In this document: piece by piece, positions 51,085-59,994 of the stretch
Position numbering within the stretch: the stretch's first letter is position 1
Layout: every line of letters starts with the position of its first letter
NCBI RefSeq assembly: GCF_022900255.1
Contig: NZ_JALIRM010000019.1
Location: 1 to 64,000 of the forward strand
Length of the DNA stretch: 64,000 nucleotides
DNA from: Lederbergia wuyishanensis
GTDB taxonomy: Bacteria > Bacillota > Bacilli > Bacillales > Bacillaceae_C
Direction of reading: 5' to 3'
Program-made: the position numbers and the translations under genes
Notes under the pieces: model-generated
The model's database searches: none
What the model saw: the letters and a program-made list of their open reading frames with translations, nothing else
What the model was told of the DNA's origin: nothing

Positions 51085-51837
51085 ATGAATATGAAAGGAT
51101 TGGCATATGTATTTGCGGTTGCCCTGTTTCTAGGAGTGTTATCAACAGGGAGCTTATACACAGAAGCTGTAGGCGGAGAACACAAGAATATTGCGAATTA
51201 TCATCATAAAGGTGAATTCACCCATGATCTTGAGATGTTAAAACAAAAAGCAAAAGAAATGGGAATTTCAACAGAAGGTAAAGATGCCCAAACGATTCAT
51301 AAGGAATTGAAAGAGGCTTATATTAAAAAACATGCGGAAGCTCTTGGAATTTCAACCGAAGGCAAGGATATTGAAACGCTTAAAAAAGAAATTCGACATG
51401 TATGGACAAAACAAATCGCAAAAGAGTGGGGCATCAGTACAGAAGGCAAAGATGATAAAACCATTATGAAGGAAGTAAAAGAAGCTAAGCTTAAAAAAGA
51501 AGCGCTGGAGTTTGGTATATCCACCAAAGGAAAAGACTTTAAACAAGTCAAACGAGAAATATATGAAGCTAAGGTTTTAAAATATGCAAACGAAATGGGA
51601 ATCTCGACCGAAGGTAAAAATATTAACGAGTTGGGAAAAGAAGTCCATGATAAGATGATTTACAATGCTGCTGAAAAATTAGGTGTTAGTACAGAAGGAA
51701 AAACACCTAAAGAAATTTTTCATGAAATCATGATCAACCATGGTGAAAAAGCAAGGGAAATGAAACTATTCCCTTTTAAAGAAGAAAAAATCTATTTCTT
51801 CAAAGAGCATCGTGAAGACCATCATCAGGGTGAATAA
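51085..51837 (+). CDS. Secreted protein of six 28-residue GISTEGKD repeats
   Basis: A 250-residue exported protein. The signal peptide MNMKGLAYVFAVALFLGVL ends around residue 28. Six units begin GISTEGKD, GISTEGKD, GISTEGKD, GISTKGKD, GISTEGKN and GVSTEGKT, each exactly 28 residues after the last, with an amphipathic Lys/Glu-rich helix between. The tail is charged (HREDHHQGE). AAAGGAGG lies 9 bases before ATG 51085. Its family is not recognised; the regular period suggests a helical solenoid or a cell-wall-interacting rod. It is monocistronic, followed by its own terminator. Confidence 0.85.
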   Translation: MNMKGLAYVFAVALFLGVLSTGSLYTEAVGGEHKNIANYHHKGEFTHDLEMLKQKAKEMGISTEGKDAQTIHKELKEAYIKKHAEALGISTEGKDIETLKKEIRHVWTKQIAKEWGISTEGKDDKTIMKEVKEAKLKKEALEFGISTKGKDFKQVKREIYEAKVLKYANEMGISTEGKNINELGKEVHDKMIYNAAEKLGVSTEGKTPKEIFHEIMINHGEKAREMKLFPFKEEKIYFFKEHREDHHQGE

Positions 51838-51842
51838 CAGGA

Positions 51843-51876
51843 AAGGAGCTTTCTAATATGAGAGCTCCTTCTTTTT
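51843..51876 (+). terminator. Terminator after repeat protein
   Basis: AAGGAGCT (51843-51850) pairs with AGCTCCTT (51863-51870), followed by CTTTTT. Confidence 0.88.
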
Positions 51877-52117
51877 GGATAAATCGAAAAGTATAAGCCC
51901 TCATTGCGTAGTTCTAGGTTCATAGGCTCGAGGTCTAATAACCTGAACCACTAAAAGACAAAGTGCAGAATTTTTTCAGAACTTTGTTTGTAGCATAAAG
52001 CTGCGCCTTGTTCATTTCTTAATAAAGAAGAGTAATTATCAAACATTGAATGGATTGTATATAAACGTATGTATATGGATAAAACGAAGAATAAAAGCGA
52101 AGAAAGGTCCAATATCG

Positions 52118-53734
52118 ATGCCCTCATTTTTTAGGACAAATAAGCGACAGCAACAAGAGCAGCCAAAACCGAATATGCATATGAAACAGGGGCTATATAC
52201 ATCGCTAAATGAAAATTTAGATACGATTAAACAAAAGACCGGAAATAGTCCAGATATTACAATAAGGACTTTGAATATTGATGTAGAACGAAAAACAAAA
52301 ATTGCTATTATTTATGTTGAAGGAATTGTAGATGAAAATAATATAAACGAATTTATTGTTGAACCGATTATGGAAAATCAAGATCGTTATGACGGTACTC
52401 CACAACAATTATTTGATCTTTTAGCTGGACATGGAGTGAGTCTCGGTGGCATAAAAATAGCGAGTAATTGGGAAGACTTTTTCCAGTCTTTAATGGATGG
52501 TGATACGCTCCTTGTTATTGATGGTGATAATAAAGCCTTAATTGCAAGTACAAGAGGTGGGGAACAACGATCTATCGAGGAGCCTGAAAGCCAAGTGTCA
52601 GTACGTGGTCCTCGAGATGGATTTACAGAATCTATTCTAACGAATTTGGCTTTGGTGAGACGCAGAATTAAAAATCCGGATTTATGGGTTGAATCAATGA
52701 AAATTGGAAAAAAGACCAAAACGGACGTTTCCATTATGTATTTGAATGGGGTTGTTAACCCAAGAATTGTAGAGGAAGTTAGGAGCCGGTTAACTAAAAT
52801 AAATATTGATAGTATTTTGGAGTCAGGATATATTGAGCAGTTAATTGAGGATCAAACACTGACAACTTTTCCAACTTTATATCATACGGAAAGGCCGGAT
52901 GTCATCGCAGGTAATGTTCTTGAAGGCAGGGTTGCCATCTTTATTGATGGTACACCTTTTGTACTTCTTGCCCCTGCAGTATTTATTCAATTTTTTCAGT
53001 CTGTTGAAGATTATTACGCTCGTTTCGATATAGCGAGTGCTCTACGTTTTTTACGATCATTAAATTTCTTAATATCGATTATTGCTCCGGCTGTTTATAT
53101 TGGGGCAACAACTTTTCACCAAGAAATGATCCCGACAGAGTTACTAATCATTATTGCTGCACAGAGGGAATCAGTTCCTTTTCCAGCTTTTGTAGAGGCA
53201 GTGATGATGGAAATTACATTTGAGATATTGCGAGAAGCAGGAATTCGAATGCCACGAGCAGTCGGGTCAGCTATATCAATCGTGGGAGCACTCGTTATTG
53301 GGCAAGCAGCTGTCCAAGCAGGTATTGTATCACCTGCAATGGTAATAATTGTTTCAATAACAGCGATTGCTAACTTTGCTACTCCGTCTTTTGCAATGGC
53401 TATTTCTGCACGTTTAATTCGCTTTCTATTTATGGGAGTTGCTGCAATATTTGGATTTTATGGAGTAATTCTTGGTATTATTTTCCTTGCCGTTCATTTG
53501 TGCAGTTTACGCTCCTTTGGTGTACCATATATGACTCCTTTTGCACCACTTTCACCAGGTAATCTAGGTGATACGCTTATACGTACACCGTTATGGGCAA
53601 CAAGAGAAAAAGCTAATTTGATTATGAATGATGAAGAAAATTTACATGGAGAGCATATGCCAAGTCCGAAACCTCCAATTAATCGAGGAATGGTTACACG
53701 AAGAAATAAAAAAGGTGAAAAAGATGAAAAATAA
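52118..53734 (+). CDS. gerKA: Spore germination receptor A subunit (GerA/GerKA family)
   Basis: A 538-residue inner-spore-membrane protein, the A subunit of a nutrient germinant receptor. The N-terminal soluble domain (1-250) contains DFFQSLMDGDTLLVIDGD and GPRDGFTESILTNLALVRRRIKNPDLW, then RPDVIAGNVLEGRVAIFIDGTP. Five membrane segments follow with the conserved RESVPFPAFVEAVMMEITFEILREAG and GALVIGQAAVQAGIVSPAMVI. ATG 52118 follows AAAGG; an upstream ATG at 52046 would add an atypical tail. It is followed by the C subunit with overlap; the B subunit is convergent at 54985. The GerKA label is by resemblance and may equally be another GerA paralogue. Confidence 0.92.
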   Translation: MPSFFRTNKRQQQEQPKPNMHMKQGLYTSLNENLDTIKQKTGNSPDITIRTLNIDVERKTKIAIIYVEGIVDENNINEFIVEPIMENQDRYDGTPQQLFDLLAGHGVSLGGIKIASNWEDFFQSLMDGDTLLVIDGDNKALIASTRGGEQRSIEEPESQVSVRGPRDGFTESILTNLALVRRRIKNPDLWVESMKIGKKTKTDVSIMYLNGVVNPRIVEEVRSRLTKINIDSILESGYIEQLIEDQTLTTFPTLYHTERPDVIAGNVLEGRVAIFIDGTPFVLLAPAVFIQFFQSVEDYYARFDIASALRFLRSLNFLISIIAPAVYIGATTFHQEMIPTELLIIIAAQRESVPFPAFVEAVMMEITFEILREAGIRMPRAVGSAISIVGALVIGQAAVQAGIVSPAMVIIVSITAIANFATPSFAMAISARLIRFLFMGVAAIFGFYGVILGIIFLAVHLCSLRSFGVPYMTPFAPLSPGNLGDTLIRTPLWATREKANLIMNDEENLHGEHMPSPKPPINRGMVTRRNKKGEKDEK

Positions 53735-54953
53735 ATGGATTCTTTTATTCAGCCACTTCGTAATTATCACTTTCTTAACGGGGTGTGGAAGTCAGAAAGA
53801 ATTGACGGATATTGCAATCGTAACAGCACTTGGCATCGATAAAGATGAAAATGGCATGTATGTAGGAACCTTTCAAATTGTAAATCCAACTAATGTGGCC
53901 GGCGGCTTGCAGGGTGGCTCAGCAGGTGAGGGAACGGCCGTAACGGTTTATACCGCAACTGGCAAAAATATTGTAGATGTAAGTAGACGGGCGTCTATAA
54001 AAGTATCAAGACTACTATATTACGCCCATACTAATTTAGTTGTTGTGAGTGAAGATATCGCAAGGGAGGATGGCATTTCGAACATTTTAGATGCATTAGA
54101 TCGGGATGTACAGTTCCGTACTACTACAAACTTTGCAATTGCTCGTAATGCGAAAGCTGCCGACATACTATCAATCGTCACTCCTATTGATAAAATTCCT
54201 GCAAAGAAGGCGATTGAAAATCTAAAGTTTTCTGAGAAAAAATGGGGTGGAAATATTATTGTTAATGTTCGAGAAATTATTGAAGATTTAACAACTACTG
54301 GAAAGGAGCCTGTCATCCCGGGATATGCGGCAGAAGGAAATTTAGAAGCAGGTAAACAGCTTGAAAATCTACATTATACATCTCCGAAGGCGACTATTCA
54401 TGCTGCTGGACTTGGCGTTTTTAAAGGTGACAAACTAATTAATTGGGTTGATGAATATGATGGAATAGGTATTGTTTGGATTTTAGACAAAGTTAAAGAA
54501 GCCAATATAACGGTAGACTGGAAAGAGTCAAAAGATGCAATCTCATACCAAGTCATGCGAGATAATATCAAGGTATCATATGAACTTGATGATTCAATAC
54601 CTAATTTTTCGATATATATTCGTGTAAAAGGGGATTTAGGAGAAGTAGATGCACCTATCAACATTAATGATAGGAAGATACAAGCAGAAATTGAAAAAAA
54701 GTTAGAAAAAAAAATCAAAGAAAAAATACAATTTGCAATAAAACTAGCCCAACAAAATAAAACCGACATATTTGGATTTGGTGAGAAAATATATCGTTCA
54801 AATCCGGACACATGGAAGACGCTAAACCAAGACTGGAACGACGAGAGATTTCCGGAAATAAAAGTAAAAATTACAGTTGATGCTTCTATATTACGAACAG
54901 GTTTAAAGACGAATCCATTTTTATTTCAGATGGATCAAAAACAAAAAAAATAA
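53724..54953 (+). CDS. gerKC: Ger(x)C family spore germination lipoprotein (C subunit)
   Basis: A 409-residue lipoprotein on the outer face of the inner spore membrane. The signal is MKNKWILLFSHFVIITFLTGC with the lipidated Cys at residue 21. Typical Ger(x)C blocks follow: GSQKELTDIAIVTALGIDKDE, SRRASIKVSRLLYYAHTNLVVVSEDIAREDG, and RDVQFRTTTNFAIARN. ATG 53724 follows AAAGGTG by 6 bases and overlaps the A subunit by 11 bases; longer in-frame starts lie inside the A gene and destroy the signal peptide. C subunits are needed for receptor function with A and B. Confidence 0.93.
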   Translation: MKNKWILLFSHFVIITFLTGCGSQKELTDIAIVTALGIDKDENGMYVGTFQIVNPTNVAGGLQGGSAGEGTAVTVYTATGKNIVDVSRRASIKVSRLLYYAHTNLVVVSEDIAREDGISNILDALDRDVQFRTTTNFAIARNAKAADILSIVTPIDKIPAKKAIENLKFSEKKWGGNIIVNVREIIEDLTTTGKEPVIPGYAAEGNLEAGKQLENLHYTSPKATIHAAGLGVFKGDKLINWVDEYDGIGIVWILDKVKEANITVDWKESKDAISYQVMRDNIKVSYELDDSIPNFSIYIRVKGDLGEVDAPININDRKIQAEIEKKLEKKIKEKIQFAIKLAQQNKTDIFGFGEKIYRSNPDTWKTLNQDWNDERFPEIKVKITVDASILRTGLKTNPFLFQMDQKQKK

Positions 54954-54988
54954 TGCCAAGAGCCTATAAAAAGAGCTTTTGGCATTAT
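54950..54988. terminator. Shared bidirectional terminator between ger genes
   Basis: ATAATGCCAAGAGC (54950-54963) pairs with GCTTTTGGCATTAT (54975-54988). T-runs flank both sides, and it overlaps the ends of the convergent gerKC and gerKB genes. Confidence 0.88.
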
Positions 54989-56067
54989 CTATTTTTTAAA
55001 AAAGCGATGATCAATATGATAGATGGAAAAATAATCTGAAAAGGGAGCTGGAAATAAAGGGGGAAGACATATAATCCTTCTTGGAAATGTTCGGTCACAT
55101 TGCTTGCAACGGCCAAGGAAAAAAACCAAGCGACAAACCCAAAAGGAAAAGCGAGCTTGGAAGGTTGCTTTATATTGAAAAGATCTGCTGTACCAATAAG
55201 AGCAACATATACATAAATGCTTATTTTAAAGAAACCTAAAATGATTAAGGCAAGCATAAAAAAAATATCAAGTCTTTCTAAAAAACCCAATTCAATGGCT
55301 TGGATTGTAGTAAGAAGAGGAAACAATGAACGTGAAACGGTGGCTGCACCGAGAACGCTAACATTAACTGCTGTTACGATGGCTAAGTTAATTCCGCTTA
55401 ACCCGAGGGCAAGGAACACTGTGAGTTTTACTTTTTTCGGATTGTTAATATAAGGAAATAACATTGAAAACACAAATATCTCTCCGAAAGGAAAGAAGAT
55501 TACTTGAGTAAAGGCAACTTTTAAAACAGGCATAAGACCATGTTCTAATATTGGTCGTAATTTATTTAAATCGATTAAGCTTGAAAAAGCAATTAAGGCA
55601 AATCCCATTATTGCAAGGAAATAAATAAAAATAGAAAACAACTCTCCAGTTCTAGCTAACACTTCTATACCTTTTCGAACAGAATAAGAAACTATAAGAA
55701 TGAGTAATAGATTATTAATAGAAAGAGGGGTTTCACGATAACCGACAGCAGCTAACATTTCACCAAAATCACGCAACACTCTTGCAGCTAAGTATAATAA
55801 GTAAACAATATACGTAAAAGCGATAATCCGTCCTAGAAATTTTCCAATTATTTTTTGTAAATAAGTGGTTGGCAATATATCGGGATAATATTTATAAAGC
55901 TGGTAAAAGATTAAAAAAACAAAAAAGCCGTTGATCATCGCAATTAATATAGAAAGCCAGGCATCTTGTTTCGCATCTATGGCTAGAGGTACAAGCAAAG
56001 CACTGCCAAGTTCAAATAATAATATAAGAATGAATAATTGCAGTGAGCTAATTTTTGCTTTTTCCAC
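54985..56067 (-). CDS. gerKB: Spore germination receptor B subunit (GerAB/GerKB permease-like)
   Basis: A 360-residue integral membrane protein with ten predicted helices, of the endospore germination permease family related to amino-acid transporters. It starts KISSLQLFILILLFELGSALLVP, and later VGYRETPLSINNLLLILIVSYSVRKGIEVLAR and LFPLLTTIQAIELGFLERLDIFF are family-typical. It begins at GTG 56067 after GGAAGTGAT. B subunits bind germinants. Gene order here is unusual: A and C are on the plus strand and B is convergent on the minus strand, rather than all in one operon. Confidence 0.93.
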   Translation of the reverse strand: MEKAKISSLQLFILILLFELGSALLVPLAIDAKQDAWLSILIAMINGFFVFLIFYQLYKYYPDILPTTYLQKIIGKFLGRIIAFTYIVYLLYLAARVLRDFGEMLAAVGYRETPLSINNLLLILIVSYSVRKGIEVLARTGELFSIFIYFLAIMGFALIAFSSLIDLNKLRPILEHGLMPVLKVAFTQVIFFPFGEIFVFSMLFPYINNPKKVKLTVFLALGLSGINLAIVTAVNVSVLGAATVSRSLFPLLTTIQAIELGFLERLDIFFMLALIILGFFKISIYVYVALIGTADLFNIKQPSKLAFPFGFVAWFFSLAVASNVTEHFQEGLYVFPLYFQLPFQIIFPSIILIIAFLKNR

Positions 56068-56186
56068 GAATGGATCACTTCCTTTATGTAAACTCTATAA
56101 TGAGTTCACTCTCCGTTTTGCCCAAATCATCCCTTTTTTATAACTAAAGCAGAATAAATCAGTTAAACATTGGAAGTGATTACAAA

Positions 56187-56420
56187 TTGAAAGTAATAGG
56201 AATTGTATTGTTGATTTCTGCTCTTTTAATGTTTTTTAGTTTAAGTATTGATTTCTTTTTTCTGGGATTTAGCATACGAGAGGCAATTCGAGATTGGTTT
56301 CGACCTTTTAGTCCGTTGATTATATCTGAAAAAATAATCTTAATTGGGTATCCACTATCGATTATTATTTTTCTTTTTCTAAAACAAAAAGGAACAGGAA
56401 AACCGACAAAACGGCATTGA
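56187..56420 (+). CDS. Small two-helix membrane protein, hypothetical
   Basis: A 77-residue protein starting at TTG 56187 after GGAAGTGAT. Two hydrophobic helices (about 2-27 and 49-66) flank a charged loop with REAIRDWFRPFSP; the C-terminus is KQKGTGKPTKRH. No family is recognised. It diverges from the Ger B subunit and shares a bidirectional terminator with the convergent 56436 gene. Coding support is the ribosome site plus the membrane pattern. Confidence 0.6.
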   Translation: MKVIGIVLLISALLMFFSLSIDFFFLGFSIREAIRDWFRPFSPLIISEKIILIGYPLSIIIFLFLKQKGTGKPTKRH

Positions 56421-56437
56421 TAAAATGCCGTTTTGTC
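56405..56437. terminator. Bidirectional terminator
   Basis: GACAAAACGGCAT (56405-56417) pairs perfectly with ATGCCGTTTTGTC (56425-56437). It overlaps the ends of the convergent genes at 56187 and 56436. Confidence 0.88.
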
Positions 56438-56885
56438 ATGTTCCTTTAGTCATCCATTTTTTTATCAAAAAACCTACAACAAGTCCTGGAATAACGCTTA
56501 ATATAGGTAACCAAATAGGCCCTAGTAATACACCAAACAGTCTAAGCTTTGTGGAAAAAATGGTTCCAACTGTTACAAAATAAGCCGAAAATGCAAAAGG
56601 GAGGAAGGAATACTTTTCTTTTCCGCCTCCGGCATCCTTATATGCATCCCACATAGCGAAAAAATAAAGACAGGGGTAAAACATGAGCCACTGAAAATTC
56701 GCTTGAGAAATAGCTGTTTCAATATCGCCATGAAAACTGGACATAATGACAGTGTTGAAATTCGATTGTACGTTAACGAGAAATTCCAACAAAATAAGCA
56801 CGATTCCTTTTACATATCTACCGTTTAATAGTTGTCCGAAGCCCGGGAGAGCAATACTCCAAAATAACTTTTCTTTAGCATCCAC
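56436..56885 (-). CDS. Hypothetical multi-pass membrane protein
   Basis: A 149-residue protein with about four hydrophobic segments. The N-terminus contains SIALPGFGQLLNGRYVKGIVLILLE, a pattern shared with TM2-like and related small membrane proteins. FYPCLYFFAMWDAYKDAGGG lies mid-protein. It starts six bases after the DUF3231 gene on the same strand, so they are cotranscribed and probably spore-related. Function unknown. Confidence 0.82.
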   Translation of the reverse strand: MDAKEKLFWSIALPGFGQLLNGRYVKGIVLILLEFLVNVQSNFNTVIMSSFHGDIETAISQANFQWLMFYPCLYFFAMWDAYKDAGGGKEKYSFLPFAFSAYFVTVGTIFSTKLRLFGVLLGPIWLPILSVIPGLVVGFLIKKWMTKGT

Positions 56886-56891
56886 ATCGTT

Positions 56892-57896
56892 TTAACCCTT
56901 CGCTAATTCTTCACGGTTTGGTGCAGATGGAGGCTTTTCCAACCATCCGTTGTCAATCATCATTTGTGTCCCATCTGATACAAACTCCCCGATTTCCACC
57001 ATTAAACGACTATATGCAGTTGTTAAATCCCTACGTGGGCTACCTGCTAGACTTTGCCCATAGAAGCTCATTCCAACATTATTTAAGGCATTTGTATGAA
57101 ACATTAGTAATTTATCTGAAAACACAGGTTCTTGGGATCTTGTTACAGTGAGACTCCATGAAACCGGAGTAGTGATATTGCTTTCCGATAAAAATTTCCA
57201 AAAAACAGCTTCATGGTGTTTCGCAATTTCAGCTCCTCTTACCATGAATTTACGTACTGCCTTTGACTCGGCAACTTGTGAAAAACCTGTCAAAAATGCT
57301 CCTCCGAGTGAGTTTCGAAATAAGTTTAAATATAAAAAGGAGATTTCCATACTTGTTAATGGTCTTTGGTCTCCCCACCATCCTGCTAGAAAATGCTTTT
57401 TTTCAACGAATTCGGATATGCTTGGATATGGGATATAAGGGGAGCGGATGAATAATCCTTTTTCTAGTAATAAATCTGTTGAACGATTAAATAATTCAGC
57501 TGCTTGATGTAAACAGATTGTATAATGATCACGTATATCGTGTCTTGCTGATACAGAAATCATTGAACTATATGCACCCATTGCTGTTATCGCTAAATTA
57601 GTAACATATTGAAGCATCATTTCATCACTATAGAGCCTTGGAGCTTTTACGTTGACATCTTGTTCGGAAAAACCTACAGGAATTGGCAGTTCTTCTTTTT
57701 TAAACATATTCCTTCTGAAATCAACATTCCCTATTGCTATTTCTTGAGCATATTTTATGCACTCCTTCATATCAGGATCGTCTACATGTTCCAAGAAATA
57801 GGAGGTAACACAAACGACTAATGTATCTTCTAAATAAGAAGTAAATAAATTAGATAATTCACTGGCTGTTAATTTTATATGTTCATGACTTGTCAT
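56892..57896 (-). CDS. DUF3231 family protein
   Basis: A 334-residue cytoplasmic protein of the DUF3231 family, built of two similar halves of about 165 residues: the first begins LTASELSNLFTSYLEDTLVVC, the second LTSMEISFLYLNLFRNSLGG. Each half ends in a segment with MMLQYVTNLAITAMGAYSS or KLLMFHTNALNNVGMSFYG. The all-helical pattern suggests a four-helix, ferritin-like bundle, but metal ligands are not evident. It is divergent from a paralogue at 58013 and cotranscribed with 56436. These proteins are mostly found in spore-forming Bacillaceae; role unknown. Confidence 0.88.
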   Translation of the reverse strand: MTSHEHIKLTASELSNLFTSYLEDTLVVCVTSYFLEHVDDPDMKECIKYAQEIAIGNVDFRRNMFKKEELPIPVGFSEQDVNVKAPRLYSDEMMLQYVTNLAITAMGAYSSMISVSARHDIRDHYTICLHQAAELFNRSTDLLLEKGLFIRSPYIPYPSISEFVEKKHFLAGWWGDQRPLTSMEISFLYLNLFRNSLGGAFLTGFSQVAESKAVRKFMVRGAEIAKHHEAVFWKFLSESNITTPVSWSLTVTRSQEPVFSDKLLMFHTNALNNVGMSFYGQSLAGSPRRDLTTAYSRLMVEIGEFVSDGTQMMIDNGWLEKPPSAPNREELAKG

Positions 57897-58012
57897 TTAA
57901 TCATCATCTCCATTTCGCATTAATCTTCGTATAGTATTTCCAGTACGGGAAAACTTATGATTGTAGATGAAATATAAAGAGGATTTATTTGACATAAATT
58001 GGAGGGTTTGTG

Positions 58013-59026
58013 GTGAGTGAAAAGAATATCCCTTTAACATCTGCTGAAATTGCTTCTTTATGGACAGCTTATATGAACGATAGTATGTCTAAATATGTTC
58101 TTCAGCAAATGCTAAAATATATTGAGGATCAAGATATTAAACCCATTATCCAGTTTGCATTTGACTTGGCATCCGATCATATGGACAAGTTATTGGCATT
58201 CTTCAAACAAGAGAAATTTGCTCCCCCAAATGGTTTTACAAAGAGGAATGTAAATATGGAAGCACCGAGGCTTTTCTCTGATACATTTTGCCTGACATAT
58301 GTTAATCATATGGCAAAAGTAGGTCTACTTTCTTATGCCGGAATTATTTCAATGTGTTCGAGAGAAGATATACGATCTTACTTTACAAAAGCATTAAACA
58401 ACACGACTACTTTATATAATCAGTCGCAAAATATTGCCATAGTAAAAGGAGTAAATGCAAGACACCCATATATTGAAGTGCCTAAAGAAATTGACTTTAT
58501 CGATAGTAAAAAATATTTAAGTGGATTAAATCCATTAAGCAGCAAACGCCCATTAAACGCCATCGAAATTACCCATTTGTATGCGAATGTAATGACAAAT
58601 TCAATTGGGATTAAACTATGTATTGGGTTTTCTCAAACTTCACCAACGAAGGAAATCCAAGAATATATGTTGCGTGGAAAAGAAATATCAATTAAGCATG
58701 TTAAAATATTCGCATCTACCCTTTTGGAAAATGATATTGAATCACCGCAATTACCAGACGTAGCAATTAGCAATTCGACTACGCCAACATTCTCGGATAA
58801 ATTAATCATGTTCCAAATGTCCCTTTTGAGTGCTGCAGGTATAGGGAATTATGCTATGGCAGCAGCTGCTAGCCAAAGAAGTGATTTAGTAGTCAATTAT
58901 GAGCGTTTATCTCTTGAAATTGCACAATTTGCTAAAGATGGAGCAACGATAATGATTAAAAATAATTGGCTAGAGCAGCCACCTGGTACAAAGGACCGTA
59001 CAAAACTAGCTAAAAACAAAAACTAA
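58013..59026 (+). CDS. DUF3231 family protein, divergent paralogue
   Basis: A 337-residue paralogue of the 56892-57896 protein with the same two-half structure (LTSAEIASLWTAYMNDSMSK and LNAIEITHLYANVMTNSIGI; FCLTYVNHMAKVGLLSYAG and KLIMFQMSLLSAAGIGNYA). Both carry the ending NNWLEQPPGTKDRTKLAK-like motif, NGWLEKPPSAPNREELAK in the other copy. GTG 58013 lies 6 bases after GGAGGG; GTG 58010 is also possible. The divergent arrangement implies shared regulation, probably during sporulation. Function unknown. Confidence 0.87.
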   Translation: MSEKNIPLTSAEIASLWTAYMNDSMSKYVLQQMLKYIEDQDIKPIIQFAFDLASDHMDKLLAFFKQEKFAPPNGFTKRNVNMEAPRLFSDTFCLTYVNHMAKVGLLSYAGIISMCSREDIRSYFTKALNNTTTLYNQSQNIAIVKGVNARHPYIEVPKEIDFIDSKKYLSGLNPLSSKRPLNAIEITHLYANVMTNSIGIKLCIGFSQTSPTKEIQEYMLRGKEISIKHVKIFASTLLENDIESPQLPDVAISNSTTPTFSDKLIMFQMSLLSAAGIGNYAMAAAASQRSDLVVNYERLSLEIAQFAKDGATIMIKNNWLEQPPGTKDRTKLAKNKN

Positions 59027-59116
59027 TTATTTTATTGAGAATAAGAATGATACCAGAAGGTGACAAAGAATACTTAGTCACCTCTATTTTGAAAATATGG
59101 AACAGGTATAAGGAAA

Positions 59117-59806
59117 TCAACCATTATAATCTTCATAAGTTTTAATGAAAAATCCATTTGTTGGAGACCACTCTGCGACATAAATATCGGATATTAGTGG
59201 ATATCCCTCTCTTTTAAGTGCATCTTGTAGCCATTCATTAGATTTGCCTGCATTTTGGAGGTTTTCTTTTTTTATTTTTCCCTCGTCGATAAGTAAAATG
59301 GAAGGTGCTTCATCGTCAACCCCGATATTGAGGGCTTCCGCAGTGGGAGGTTCCATTTTTGCATGTTTCTTTATACTGATGGTTCCACCAGGCTCTAAAT
59401 ATAAATCACGAACCTCACTCAGAGAAAAAACACCTTGCTCACGCATCATCGTCCGAAGCTGCTCCATTTCTATATGGTTTTTCTTCATTGCTAAAACATC
59501 TAAACGTCCATCCTTAACGATAATGGATGGTTCACCTTTTATTATCTTCCTGAATGGTGTACTTTTAACCGCAAGAACTTCAACTAAATAAATTAGAATT
59601 CCCCAAACTAATACGGCGAAAAGCATTTGAAATACTGATATCTTGTCATCATATAAGCTTTCTTCAAGTAGTGCTCCTAAAATCAATGCATATACAAAAT
59701 CGAAAGGCGTAAACTGCCCCATTTCTTTCTTTCCAAGAAGCCTTGTTACAACAAGCAGGGCAAGTAATCCAAGAACAAGTTTTATAACTGTATCTAAATA
59801 GAGCAT
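59117..59806 (-). CDS. DUF421 (YetF/YcaP family) membrane protein
   Basis: A 229-residue protein with three N-terminal helices: LDTVIKLVLGLLALLVVTRLLGKKEMGQFTPFDFVYALILGALLE, a clear DUF421 start. The cytoplasmic C-terminal domain has IIKGEPSIIVKDGRLDVLAMKKNHIEMEQLRTMMREQGVFSLSEV, then an extension to the end. AAGGAGGT lies 6 bases before ATG 59806. B. subtilis homologues such as YetF are spore-associated. It is transcribed alone; function unknown. Confidence 0.92.
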   Translation of the reverse strand: MLYLDTVIKLVLGLLALLVVTRLLGKKEMGQFTPFDFVYALILGALLEESLYDDKISVFQMLFAVLVWGILIYLVEVLAVKSTPFRKIIKGEPSIIVKDGRLDVLAMKKNHIEMEQLRTMMREQGVFSLSEVRDLYLEPGGTISIKKHAKMEPPTAEALNIGVDDEAPSILLIDEGKIKKENLQNAGKSNEWLQDALKREGYPLISDIYVAEWSPTNGFFIKTYEDYNG

Positions 59807-59994
59807 TTGCATACCTCCTTGGATGTTATATACCCAACTTTTTAAAATTAAAGATTTTACTTTTCGTTATAACTTTTTTACTATGCGTCAATATTCCTCT
59901 GTGAATAAAGGACTAATCTGGGAGTATTTCATTGATGTTAGTTATAGTCTTCATTATCATTTATGGGGAGAATGTATAGAAAGAGTTGATATGT

